Source of the DNA: Desulfocapsa sp.
Lineage (GTDB): Bacteria > Desulfobacterota > Desulfobulbia > Desulfobulbales > Desulfocapsaceae
Assembly (NCBI GenBank): GCA_016765495.1
Contig: JAESPV010000076.1
Location: 1-39,569, forward strand
Reading direction: 5' to 3'
DNA: 39,569 bases
Each line of letters starts with the position of its first letter. The first letter of the stretch is position 1. The position numbers and the translations under genes are program-made. The notes beneath the pieces are model-generated. The model saw nothing but the letters and a program-made list of their open reading frames with translations. It made no database searches and was not told the origin of the DNA. Of the stretch, positions 24,794 to 33,127 are shown piece after piece.

Positions 24794-27142
24794 TTATATA
24801 TTTGCCGACGACAAGTCTACAATAGAGCGATAAATCCTTTCACAGTTATTATTGTCTCGATAAGAAAAAAATTGGATACTTTTTCTCTGGTTTTCCTCTG
24901 TCATTTCACAATCGTTTCCCAGGTACCACGAGAGGTGGTGTAAAATCCCTTCTGAGGTAGTTGCTATATCCACAGGTAAATCCTGCTCATAGCTGATGTG
25001 AGGTGGTCCGGGTGGTTGTGATTCCCACTGTTTGCGATCAAACATATAGCATATTGCCGGTTTTTGCTGAAAAAAGAAATCATACATAACACTTGAATAA
25101 TCGGTAATTAAAAGATCACATTTTTTTATATAGTCCTGAAGAAATAGGTTTTTCTCCGTCAGTATTCTGATACTGTTTGAATTCGTTTGGAAATCCTTGA
25201 TAAAAGGAAGCATGTTAAAATGAGGACGAAAAAATAACTTTACGTTATTTTTTATGAGAATAGCATCAAGGTCAGGGCTGGTCATCAATTGGTTCCAGAA
25301 ATATAAATACTTGCTCGATGCTATTCGTTGTGAAGTGCGGAGCCAGTTCCTCCACGTTGGGGCTATAAGAATAGTTTTATGTTTGTGTTGGTTTGGATGC
25401 GGTGACAGGTTATCAAATCTAGCAATTCCTGTAACGGTTACTTCATTCTTTGAAAATCCATATTCCTTTGTAAAGAAGAGTCGCTCGATATCGTTTGACA
25501 CGATGACTTGTGAAAAATATGGATCATTTTTCTTGGTGTAGGTTATTGTTTTGTTGCCGGCAACGCCATGCTGCAGAAATACATTATGTGTGTTTTGTAG
25601 AAGGCGAGGAAATCGAATAAACGGAAATGCCAGGCTTGTAAAACGATCTGTTGAAAGTAGTATGCTGGCTTTTCCGATCAAAAAGGCATGTTTAAACGAA
25701 TATTGAAATACAACCGATGAGCTGAAAGACGATAGTCTTGCTATATCAGGGGAATTTTTGTCAATTATATAATAAACAAAAACGGCAGGATGTTTTGTTT
25801 TAATATATTGAAAAAACACATAACTGTTATCCTCAGCGCTGTTAGAAAGTCGTTCGTCAAGTAACCAGATATTGTTTTTAACTTTTTTTCTTCGAGCGAG
25901 GTAGAAATAGGGTTGCAAGAGTAGATAGTAGAGCATCGCAAGATTTCTTTTTGTCAGATAATTGTGTACTGATAAAATTCTTCGGGAATATGCCAGAGTG
26001 CGGATGGTCAGGTGATTAATGTATTGTGCAAAAGATTCTTTCTGCGATTCTTCCAAGTAATATTCCTTTAAAGGGAGATACAAATGCTCCTCAGTTGGTA
26101 TGCCTAACAGAGGGCGGAAGATTTTTTTTTCTGGTTGCGTGGTAAAAGCAATTAAGGCATCAAAATCCCCATGATACAGCATGATGAGCCTGGCCTGCGT
26201 TAGGGGGAGGAGAGAGAGTTTATTGCTGCTAATGTCCTCGCAAGTGATTTTGTTCAGTAATCTTCTGATTGTTTGGAAAATTATAAGCTGCTCGTCGTAA
26301 GATGATAGTTCTATCACTCTTGTAAGACGGTCTTTGACAAGCTTTCTGAGCTCCGAGAGGACAAGAATATGATAGAGTGCTGAGTAGCCAGCTGCTTGGA
26401 AAACAGACTCAAGGTTTTCAATAATTGTAACTCGGTCTTCAAAAAAATCTGGTTGGATACGGTTAGTTCCTGAAGAATGCCTGCTACAGGAGTGATAAAC
26501 AACCTTGGGGATTATTGTTATACTCTTTGCGAGCATATAGAGGCGAGCCATGAAATTAATATCTTCACTGGCGCTGCTTTCTGAAAAACAAAAGTCATGT
26601 TTTTTTAGAAGTTTATGTCGGATGAGTTTATTGCAAACACTAATGTCAACTAACAGTTTTGGTAAATCATCCAGCTGGATATTGGGTCGGGTATGGGTGA
26701 AAAACTCTTCGTGTTCTGCTACGGTTATCCAGCTCAACTTTCTACCGGGTAACCATCTTCTTTTCTTATCCAATGATTTTTTTATGCCTGTGACAAGATC
26801 ACTATCATATTTTGTCGCTAGAGTATACATGCCTTGATAGGCATCATTCGGTAACATGTCGTCGGAGTCAACAAAAGAAATATATTCTCCTTGAGCATGT
26901 GATAAACCTTTATTTCTTGCCGCCCCTTGTCCTTTCCGTGTCTGCTTGAAGGCATGAATGTTTTCGTGACGAGAGGAGAGGGTTTGAATAAGTTCCCAGG
27001 AAGAATCTGTTGATCCGTCATCAATTATGAGTATTTCAATATCGTTGAAAGATTGTTTCAGTAATGAATTAATACACTCTTTAAGGTATGGCTTGCTGTT
27101 GTAAACAGGTATTATGACACTGATAATTGGTCTTTTTTCCAT
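24794..27142 (-). CDS. Fused GT2 glycosyltransferase and CDP-glycerol glycerophosphotransferase (TagF-like), second copy
   Basis: A 782-residue paralogue of the protein at 20540 with the same two domains: ISVIIPVYNSKPYLKECINS, IIDDGSTDSSW and FVDSDDMLPND at the N-terminus, then IWLLDERLSNSAEDNSYVFF, HNVFLQHGVAGNK, VTVTGIARFDNL, APTWRNWLRTS and ITDYSSVMYDFFFQQ. It would transfer glycerol phosphate from CDP-glycerol and one sugar. It starts three bases after the tagD stop, so donor synthesis and use are in one operon. It is convergent with the GT2 gene ending at 24754, with only 39 bases between. Two copies of the fusion on opposite strands suggest alternation in a repeating unit or two acceptor types. 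Confidence 0.92.
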   Translation of the reverse strand: MEKRPIISVIIPVYNSKPYLKECINSLLKQSFNDIEILIIDDGSTDSSWELIQTLSSRHENIHAFKQTRKGQGAARNKGLSHAQGEYISFVDSDDMLPNDAYQGMYTLATKYDSDLVTGIKKSLDKKRRWLPGRKLSWITVAEHEEFFTHTRPNIQLDDLPKLLVDISVCNKLIRHKLLKKHDFCFSESSASEDINFMARLYMLAKSITIIPKVVYHSCSRHSSGTNRIQPDFFEDRVTIIENLESVFQAAGYSALYHILVLSELRKLVKDRLTRVIELSSYDEQLIIFQTIRRLLNKITCEDISSNKLSLLPLTQARLIMLYHGDFDALIAFTTQPEKKIFRPLLGIPTEEHLYLPLKEYYLEESQKESFAQYINHLTIRTLAYSRRILSVHNYLTKRNLAMLYYLLLQPYFYLARRKKVKNNIWLLDERLSNSAEDNSYVFFQYIKTKHPAVFVYYIIDKNSPDIARLSSFSSSVVFQYSFKHAFLIGKASILLSTDRFTSLAFPFIRFPRLLQNTHNVFLQHGVAGNKTITYTKKNDPYFSQVIVSNDIERLFFTKEYGFSKNEVTVTGIARFDNLSPHPNQHKHKTILIAPTWRNWLRTSQRIASSKYLYFWNQLMTSPDLDAILIKNNVKLFFRPHFNMLPFIKDFQTNSNSIRILTEKNLFLQDYIKKCDLLITDYSSVMYDFFFQQKPAICYMFDRKQWESQPPGPPHISYEQDLPVDIATTSEGILHHLSWYLGNDCEMTEENQRKSIQFFSYRDNNNCERIYRSIVDLSSANI

Positions 27143-27145
27143 TTC

Positions 27146-27538
27146 TTATCTTTTGCGTATGATGCGGAGAATTTCAGATGTTGAAATGCCTTCAGTGCGT
27201 GGGAGGTAGATCACCTTGCAGAGGTTGCTGAGGTGATCAAATTTGTCTGCCCAATCATTGCCCATCACCAGAATATCTGCGGAATATTTCTCTATATAGT
27301 GACCTTTTTTTTCGAGAGACTCTTCCAGAAAAACTTCATCGACACAATAAGTGGTAGCAACCATTTGCAGTCTTTGTTGTTCAGTAAAAATAGGGTATCG
27401 ATTTTTTTTCTCAAAATTGAGAGCGTCAGTGGAAACACCAACTATCAGGTAATTACCTAGCTCTTTAGCTCTTTCAAGGATGTTGACATGTCCAACATGA
27501 TAAACGTCAAATGTACCGAAAGTTATAATTCGTCGCAT
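27146..27538 (-). CDS. tagD: Glycerol-3-phosphate cytidylyltransferase TagD
   Basis: A 130-residue enzyme, full length for TagD. ITFGTFDVYHVGHVNILERA carries the H-x-G-H nucleotidyltransferase motif, and LPRTEGISTSEILRII carries the closing R-T-x-G-I-S-T signature. It makes CDP-glycerol from glycerol-3-phosphate and CTP, the donor for the three TagF/TagB-type transferases in this window. TagD is best known from Gram-positive teichoic-acid synthesis, yet homologues occur in Gram-negative capsule loci. No clear ribosome-binding site is visible upstream of the ATG at 27538. Confidence 0.96.
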   Translation of the reverse strand: MRRIITFGTFDVYHVGHVNILERAKELGNYLIVGVSTDALNFEKKNRYPIFTEQQRLQMVATTYCVDEVFLEESLEKKGHYIEKYSADILVMGNDWADKFDHLSNLCKVIYLPRTEGISTSEILRIIRKR

Positions 27539-27627
27539 AAAGAAAGATATTTAATAAAGTTAGTGGGTTGGATTGTGCAGGGTAATGGGTAGTTATCGTT
27601 GTCAAGGCAGAGCGTCTTTTTGCATTG

Positions 27628-28794
27628 TTAATGTGTCGAAAAGTTTTTTAAGGCGAGAGCGACAAGACGTTTTTGTGAGTTACTGTCTTTGTACGCAAAG
27701 CATGTCTCTGATATTTCCTTGACCCATGCATCTGTTGGAAGATTAAGCTGTTTATGGACATCTTCAAGTTGAGTGATACCATGATTAAAATATAAAGAAC
27801 GCAGTTCTTTATATATTCCTCTCGATGAAAGATAGTTCTCAAGGTCAGGAGTGTAAAGGATTATTTTACGTTCTAGTAGGGCAAAGTCCATGGCAATAGA
27901 GGAATAGTCTGTTATCAGGACGTCGGTTTTACTAAGTTCGTAGTTAATGTCATCGTTTATAATTTGATTTATAGAGGCAAGAACATCGGTATCGAGCATT
28001 TGTAGAAGCTTGTTGTTCAGGGGGTGAATTGATAAGGATATTTGAAAACCGCTTTCTGCTACTTTTTCTATAAAATCCGAGTTGCAGATGGACTCGACAA
28101 TGGTGAATGCCATTTGAATATCTCTGCGCCATGTGGGAGCGTAAAGGATGCTTTTTAGCTTTCTTTGTCTAATGTTAGAATTTTGACTTATAATATCATG
28201 GCGTGGATACCCAGTGATAGGAACTTTTTCCTCAGGTAAACCGTAGGCTGACATCAACTGTTGCTGGACAACCAGGGAAGATGCGGGGACGAAAGAGTAG
28301 CGGTTTAGGTTCCTTTTCAAGAGTGAAAGAAGAAACGATTTGAGGAAAGCTGGTTGTTTGTTGAATGGTAGAGCCTCTGGTGAATCAAGAAGCATTTTTT
28401 TGATAGCGATCCCATGGCCAACTTGAATAACGCTGGTTTTTCCCAATGTAAAGCGGGCAAAATCCCCGAATCCGGTTGCTGCAAAACAAACCCTGGCTCG
28501 GTATTGGAGCCACAGGCCAGCTAGGCTGTACCTGTAATAGTGATTACGTCTTTTATTGCCTTTCCAGGTTTCTATCCAGATTGCACGTAGTTGTGGGTGG
28601 TGGCGTTGAACGTATTGAAACAGGTAATAACAATTATCTTTAGGGCCAAAACTGTTGGCGAAGATCCAAGTGCGAGGACTTTTAGGGATAATGTAAACAA
28701 GAAGCTGAAGCGGGAGGGTGATAAGAAGTAGCAGGATTTGCCAAAGTGTTCTAATATTGCCGTGTCGGAACAGGAAGGCAGAAGCAAAATTCAT
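27628..28794 (-). CDS. CDP-glycerol glycerophosphotransferase (TagB-like)
   Basis: A 388-residue protein with a hydrophobic N-terminal helix (TLWQILLLLITLPLQLLVYI) and a single glycerophosphotransferase domain: FANSFGPKDNCYYLFQY, QVGHGIAIKKM, VPITGYPRHDI, APTWRRDI and ITDYSSIAMDFALLERK. It lacks a GT2 domain, unlike the two fusions nearby. It may put on the first glycerol phosphate (TagB role) while the fusions extend the chain; the sequence does not settle this. AGGATG lies ten bases before the ATG. It heads the minus-strand set with tagD, starting just past the terminator of the small secreted protein gene. Confidence 0.9.
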   Translation of the reverse strand: MNFASAFLFRHGNIRTLWQILLLLITLPLQLLVYIIPKSPRTWIFANSFGPKDNCYYLFQYVQRHHPQLRAIWIETWKGNKRRNHYYRYSLAGLWLQYRARVCFAATGFGDFARFTLGKTSVIQVGHGIAIKKMLLDSPEALPFNKQPAFLKSFLLSLLKRNLNRYSFVPASSLVVQQQLMSAYGLPEEKVPITGYPRHDIISQNSNIRQRKLKSILYAPTWRRDIQMAFTIVESICNSDFIEKVAESGFQISLSIHPLNNKLLQMLDTDVLASINQIINDDINYELSKTDVLITDYSSIAMDFALLERKIILYTPDLENYLSSRGIYKELRSLYFNHGITQLEDVHKQLNLPTDAWVKEISETCFAYKDSNSQKRLVALALKNFSTH

Positions 28795-28820
28795 TGTTAA
28801 GACATCCTAAGCAACATAGG

Positions 28821-28865
28821 TAAAATAAAAAAAAGAGGAGAGTAACGTTCTTACCATCCTCTTTT
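28821..28865 (-). terminator. Strong Rho-independent terminator
   Basis: AAAAGAGGA (28831-28839) pairs with TCCTCTTTT (28857-28865); an inner GTAA/TTAC stem stacks in the loop. On the minus strand the hairpin runs into a long T-rich tail. It ends the transcript of the small secreted protein gene at 28894, isolating it from the TagB-like gene. Confidence 0.85.
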
Positions 28866-28893
28866 CACTAAAACCTATGTGAGTAGTAACTAA

Positions 28894-29220
28894 TCAATCT
28901 GCGAGATACATTGTCTCAATGTTAGCGGCAACAGAACTGGTATTAGCACGAGCAAAGTCAGCATAAATTTTAACAGATTTACCAAGACTCAGAGCAGTTA
29001 ATGCTACAGCCATGGTGGTATCCTGCTGACGGCTAATGCCAAGATATTTTCGATTATTACCAGCGGTTTCACAACCTGTAACCCTTACCAGTTGTGTGCT
29101 GTCTCCAGCAACACCGATCTCCATGATACTACAAGTGTCCCAAGTAGACGCTGCAAAAGAACTGGTAGCCATAAATAATCCGAGAGTAACACCTGCCAAT
29201 GCCAAAGTTGTTTTTTTCAT
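28894..29220 (-). CDS. Small secreted protein of unknown function
   Basis: A 108-residue protein. The start at 29220 is preferred to 29289 because AGGAGA lies seven bases upstream and a clean signal peptide begins there (KKTTLALAGVTLGLFMATSS, then cleavage near SFA-AS). The mature ~85 residues hold two cysteines about 20 residues apart (DTCSIMEIG and VTGCETAG), then a segment MAVALTALSLGKSVKIYAD that recalls small periplasmic beta-barrel (OB-like) proteins, without certainty. It has its own promoter-like -10 and terminator, so it may be strongly and independently expressed inside a polysaccharide locus. Function not recognised. Confidence 0.8.
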   Translation of the reverse strand: MKKTTLALAGVTLGLFMATSSFAASTWDTCSIMEIGVAGDSTQLVRVTGCETAGNNRKYLGISRQQDTTMAVALTALSLGKSVKIYADFARANTSSVAANIETMYLAD

Positions 29221-29255
29221 TTGTAGTCTCCTATTTGTTTTTTTTGTACAAAATA

Positions 29256-29292
29256 AAAGTGTAAACCTCTTGTACTTTGTATTATACACTTT
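29256..29292 (-). promoter_or_regulatory. Promoter -10 with flanking inverted repeat for the small secreted protein gene
   Basis: A perfect TATAAT on the minus strand (29281-29286) sits about 60 bases upstream of the ATG. An exact 8-bp inverted repeat, AAAGTGTA at 29256-29263 and TACACTTT at 29285-29292, spans it and overlaps the -10, as an operator would. The -35 is weak, which would fit activator dependence. Function is inference. Confidence 0.5.
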
Positions 29293-29332
29293 ACGCTAAT
29301 ACAGAAAGAAATAAATCACAAGGTGATTTGTT

Positions 29333-30097
29333 TCAATTCACACCTTGGTCTTCTTGTCTTTGTTCGTTGAGTTTGACTCCAGGTGTGATTTCAATGTCTT
29401 GGGGGTTTGTGGTGTCGACGAAAGTAGACTCTGCAACTGTGTGTTCTGGTGTTATTTCAATATCGCCAGGGGCACTCTCTTCTATGGCAGGCATGTCGGA
29501 CTGTTTGTTTCCAGGAGTAATTTCAATATCACGGTGATCTTCGTCCTCGTCAGTTGTAGGGATGTTCGCAATTGTGTGGCCTGGTGTGGCTTCGATGGTA
29601 GTATCATCTGCAGAATCCTCAGGCATTTCCATTTCGCCAAGTTTAACGCCCGGAAATATTTCTGTTCCAGGGTCAATGTCTTTACCGATGGAAGCGTGGT
29701 GGGCACCTATTGTTGTTGCATTGTATGCCCTCATTTTTTGTTTACTGCCAAAATTACGTATGGTCACAGTTCGATGTCTGTCGTCATACATGACAACGAT
29801 ATTTTTTTTCTGAAAGATGTTGCGAGAGAAGAATTTCTCAAGGCTTATGTTTGTGAAGTTCCCGGATACTTTGATTTTAGCTAGTTCATCCGACATTAAA
29901 ACTTTATAGTTAATTTGTTTTGAGATTTGATTCGCAACTTCAGACATTGGTTGCCCGTTGAGTTGCAGGCTTATTTTGTCGGTTGTGTTTGGAGGAGTCT
30001 GGTTTCCAAGGGAATAAGTGGAGAAGAAAAACAAAACGGGAATTGAGAAACAGTATATTAGGTACTTAATGTGTCTGGCTGATAAGGTATCTAGCAT
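29333..30097 (-). CDS. Secreted STN-like domain protein with acidic C-terminal repeats
   Basis: A protein of about 254 residues if started at 30097, where a signal peptide begins (YLIYCFSIPVLFFFSTYS); an ATG at 30142 would add 15 residues. The part after the signal peptide resembles the STN/secretin N-terminal domain: ISLQLNGQPMSEVANQISKQ, then KVLMSDELAKIKVSG, ISLEKFFSRN and VTIRNF. The C-terminal ~110 residues are five imperfect ~22-residue repeats with the core D-x-E-I-T-P-G (TEIFPGVKL, TIEATPGHT, DIEITPGNK, DIEITPEHT, DIEITPGVKL), rich in Asp and Glu. STN domains occur in secretins, TonB receptors and anti-sigma signalling partners; none of those bodies is attached here. Function unknown. 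Confidence 0.75.
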   Translation of the reverse strand: MLDTLSARHIKYLIYCFSIPVLFFFSTYSLGNQTPPNTTDKISLQLNGQPMSEVANQISKQINYKVLMSDELAKIKVSGNFTNISLEKFFSRNIFQKKNIVVMYDDRHRTVTIRNFGSKQKMRAYNATTIGAHHASIGKDIDPGTEIFPGVKLGEMEMPEDSADDTTIEATPGHTIANIPTTDEDEDHRDIEITPGNKQSDMPAIEESAPGDIEITPEHTVAESTFVDTTNPQDIEITPGVKLNEQRQEDQGVN

Positions 30098-30154
30098 AAT
30101 AAACAAGGTGTATAACTTGGTTGTTTGTGAATAATAAAACATGCCCAGTCGTAA

Positions 30155-31432
30155 TTATATATCCTTTCGAAGCATGTTGCAATAGTGGTTGATTTCTTTA
30201 ATGAGTGCTTTGGTAAATAGTTCTTTTGAAAAATTCTGCCTTGTTCTTTCCAAGGCATTATTACCCAATACTAATCGAAGAGTTTGGTTATGTAAAATTC
30301 TGTTAAAGGTACGTACGATATCGTTTTTATCTGCAACTTTATGGAGAAGGCCTGTTTCTTCGTTACTGATTGAGTCTTGTAATCCGTAAATGTTCGAACC
30401 AATTGACGGGATACCGGAAGCTGCTGCGTTGATTACCACAAGCCCAAAACCTTCATTAAGACTGGGGACCCATAATATATCAGCCATTGAAAAAAAGTCT
30501 TCTGGGGTATTGGTTCGATTATGTATGTGGAGTTGGCTTTTACAAGCGGAACAACTTTCTTTGATATATCTTCGTGCTCCTTGTTCTTCTTCAGGGCCTA
30601 CTACGATGAGGTGAGCGTGTTTTGAAATGCCGGCAATAGCTGGAAATACGTCGGCAACGACCCAGGCACCTTTTGTTTTAGTTAATCGTGACATATACAA
30701 AATTACGATGTCGTCATCGGTAAGGTTTGATTTCTTACGCATACAAGTTCTGACTTTTTCGTTTCTTCTGAATTTGTTCAGATCAACACCGCCCAATGAT
30801 CCATTTGCAAGCACACTTGTTTTTTTCTTTTCTATGATTCCTTTTTTCAGTAGGAAGTCTCTCTGTGATGTGGAGTCAACAAATGAATGTGATGCAAGTG
30901 TTGCGATGAGTTTGTCAAGTTGTTTGAGTATTTTTGCAGAAATTCCACTTCTTGTAACCCAGGTTTGAGCGGTAAATACATTCAGACGAATTGGGGTGGA
31001 GGTAACGTAAGCAGCGAGCATTGCAAGGAGATTGCTTTTTGGCATTATCGAAAAAGCAACGTGAAATCGTCTCTTTCTGAAGAAAATCAGTAACCGAAGA
31101 AGGCTTGTCGCATCGCTTATTAAACTAATTTCCCTTTTGAAAGGAAAGTGTATTAGCTCAACTGATCCTATTAAAACATCTTTTAGCGTATCGCCCTCAC
31201 AATTAGTGAGTACACAAATGTCGTAATGAGAAGATAAATCATTAATTGTCTGAGCCAGATAGTCTCTAATAGTAAATGAGACTGTAGAGAGGATACAAAT
31301 TTTCTTTTTTTTTGTTGTGTTGTTATTCAAATTCAGATGGTTAGGTGGATTTTTGTTTGTCGAGTGTTTGGAGGAATCTCTGAACCATTCTTTGTATACC
31401 TTCACGTAATTCGACTTTATTCGAGAAGCCAA
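30155..31432 (-). CDS. GT4-family glycosyltransferase
   Basis: A family 4 GT-B enzyme: ICILSTVSFTIRDYL starts the acceptor domain, FTAQTWVTRSG follows, and the donor domain has ILYMSRLTKTKGAWVVADVF, LIVVGPEEEQG, DILWVPSLNEGFGLVVINAA and GIPSIGSNIYGL. It resembles enzymes that add N-acetylfucosamine-type sugars in O-antigen clusters, though the donor is not shown. The ATG at 31432 overlaps the upstream epimerase gene by 92 bases; a shorter start at a TTG (31330) just after that gene's stop is possible, since the first ~34 residues look unlike the family. Confidence 0.87.
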   Translation of the reverse strand: MASRIKSNYVKVYKEWFRDSSKHSTNKNPPNHLNLNNNTTKKKKICILSTVSFTIRDYLAQTINDLSSHYDICVLTNCEGDTLKDVLIGSVELIHFPFKREISLISDATSLLRLLIFFRKRRFHVAFSIMPKSNLLAMLAAYVTSTPIRLNVFTAQTWVTRSGISAKILKQLDKLIATLASHSFVDSTSQRDFLLKKGIIEKKKTSVLANGSLGGVDLNKFRRNEKVRTCMRKKSNLTDDDIVILYMSRLTKTKGAWVVADVFPAIAGISKHAHLIVVGPEEEQGARRYIKESCSACKSQLHIHNRTNTPEDFFSMADILWVPSLNEGFGLVVINAAASGIPSIGSNIYGLQDSISNEETGLLHKVADKNDIVRTFNRILHNQTLRLVLGNNALERTRQNFSKELFTKALIKEINHYCNMLRKDI

Positions 31433-32300
31433 GCAAATTAGTTATTTTTTGATTTGAGAAACTTCTTTTGTCAGTTAAAGCCAGTATTCTTTTGGGAGTT
31501 AGAGGTAGTTTAATGGGGAATAGGGAGAAAAGAAATAGAAAAGAATTAATTAAGGAAACGGGGACTCTCCTGGGGAGGGGGCTGTTGAGGGTCTGGCAGA
31601 TGGTTCCCACGAATTGTAGCATGCTAAGGCTATCGTTTATGATGAAAACTTGATTTTTTGCTTTGTGGTTTGTTGCGCAGCAATAAAGTGCATCGATGAC
31701 ATTGTCGACATAGATATAGTTTGCGAGGGCTGTCTCGGGGGTTCCAGGAAAAAAGAAGAATCCACTTCGTATCACTGAAATTAACTGGCGAATGGAATTA
31801 TTTGGCATATCTTCACCAAATACTATTGTAGGGCGGAGGATAGTGCTGGTGATTTTGTTGTTTATGGATGCATTCTGGACAAGTCTGTCAGATTCTAATT
31901 TGGTCTGTTCGTATATCTCAACTGGTGCTTCCTCTGTCTCTTCGCTGATCACTAATTGTGAATTTCCGTAGATACCGCAACTGCTTAGTTGAACCCAGTG
32001 CAACGAGTTACCCTTCACTGCTTCGAGTAATCGTTTCGTCCCTTGTACATGTAGTCGGTGCATTAGTGATGTGTTTGTAATCTCAGCGGCACAGTGATAA
32101 AGGACATCGGTGTTTTGAAGGAGACGCAACAGGTTAAAGGTTTTGTCAGTAAGGTTTCCTTGGACATATCGAATAGAAGGGCGCTTAGCAGGAGGTATGG
32201 GCTGGCGGGTGAGGATTGTTACTTGGTGGCCCAGTTTTGCATGTTTCGTGGCAAGTTTTTTTCCGATAAAGCCTGTGCCACCAGTAATGAAAATATTCAT
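31341..32300 (-). CDS. NAD-dependent epimerase/dehydratase (SDR)
   Basis: A 319-residue extended SDR with ITGGTGFIGKKLATKHAKLG, YHCAAEITN, the serine region QLSSCGIYGNS, the catalytic YEQTKLESDRLV and RPTIVFGEDMP. It is distinct from the SDRs at 2449 and 11745, and longer hydrophobic stretches (INSFLFLFSLFPIKLPL) sit in the C-terminal half. It probably modifies a UDP- or dTDP-sugar for the GT4 encoded directly downstream, whose reading frame overlaps its 3' end. AGAGGA is about 13 bases upstream of the ATG. It heads the minus-strand block. Confidence 0.85.
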   Translation of the reverse strand: MNIFITGGTGFIGKKLATKHAKLGHQVTILTRQPIPPAKRPSIRYVQGNLTDKTFNLLRLLQNTDVLYHCAAEITNTSLMHRLHVQGTKRLLEAVKGNSLHWVQLSSCGIYGNSQLVISEETEEAPVEIYEQTKLESDRLVQNASINNKITSTILRPTIVFGEDMPNNSIRQLISVIRSGFFFFPGTPETALANYIYVDNVIDALYCCATNHKAKNQVFIINDSLSMLQFVGTICQTLNSPLPRRVPVSLINSFLFLFSLFPIKLPLTPKRILALTDKRSFSNQKITNLLGFSNKVELREGIQRMVQRFLQTLDKQKST

Positions 32301-32822
32301 AAATGATGTGTCATCCTCTCTTTTTCTTTATGAATGGTACTGGTAATGCCATACCGTTTGTGATAATTTCAGAACTCCTTACTTGGCAACATAGCATCAA
32401 ACGCACTCTTTCCGTAACAATCCCCTTAAAAACAGGGCGTTAGCAGTTTTACGATAAGATAATTATTTTCTTGCAACGAGAAAACAAAAGTGACACTTTC
32501 TTTATTTTTATCACAAAAATCACAGAAAGAAGATGTATTCATGCAACAACGTATTCTACCGACTATTCCCATTGGTGCAACAAAATAAATGGGCTTACTG
32601 CCGATTGGCGTGATGAGATGCGCTGGACTTGTTTTCTTGGTTGTCATACGTTTTATAACCCCATGATTAATCGATTCAGGCTATTAAATGTCACCTAATA
32701 CTTCCAAGATGTTAAGTCTGATATTTGGTGGGGTGGGTCACTTATAAAGCTCCAGAACCATTTTGTTGTATTGCATCGTTTTCATTAACAGTAAATTGTG
32801 TTATGGTTTCCCTTAGGTAAAC
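32301..32822. other. Non-coding stretch, nothing recognised
   Basis: About 520 bases between the minus-strand epimerase start and the IS200 remnant. Short reading frames on both strands look like chance. The segment next to 32300 must hold the promoter of the minus-strand block, but I see no convincing -10/-35 pair. Confidence 0.5.
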
Positions 32823-33117
32823 CTTCGGATTTTCCGGAAGAACCTAAAAGTTTGACAGTTCCTGGAAAATGAGGAGGACTCTAGGCTCGTGAACTGCTCA
32901 AGGGCACGAGAAGGAGGTTTCACTGAACAACATAAACAACTTAAATCACTCAAGGTGAGAATGCAAGTACCTCGTGATCTGGATACCAAAATGTCGGAGG
33001 AAAATCCTTTACGGTCAGCTTCGTAAATATCTTGGTGAAGTCTTACAAGAGCTTGCTCGTCAAAAAGAAAGCAAGGTCTTGTAAGGGCATCTTCAGTTGG
33101 ATTATGTGTTACTCAAT
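32823..33117 (+). mobile_element. Degenerate IS200/IS605-family element: end hairpin and tnpA remnant
   Basis: A hairpin with a one-base bulge, CTTCGGA/TCCGGAAG with a TTT loop (32823-32840), looks like an IS200/IS605 subterminal hairpin. After AAGGAGG (32911-32917), a frame beginning with CTG at 32923 reads NNINNLNHSR, stop, ECKYLVIWIPKCRRKILYGQ, then LRKYLGEVLQELARQKESK, stop, GHLQLDYVLL. This is the N-terminal part of a Y1 (HUH) transposase TnpA. It has two in-frame stops, and the expected His-x-His pair is degraded to Asp-Tyr-Val-Leu. The catalytic tyrosine end is absent, replaced by rfbB-derived sequence. Confidence 0.8.
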
Positions 33118-33127
33118 TGAACACAAT

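Noticed and set aside
29345..29884. Open frame of 179 codons on the plus strand
   Set aside because: It is antisense to the STN-like repeat protein. Its repeated Cys/Val-rich pattern is the mirror of the repeat DNA, and it has no start signals.
32426..32698. Short open frames on both strands with several cysteines
   Set aside because: They overlap each other, lack ribosome-binding sites and show no recognisable domain; a zinc-finger or transposase reading was considered but not supported.
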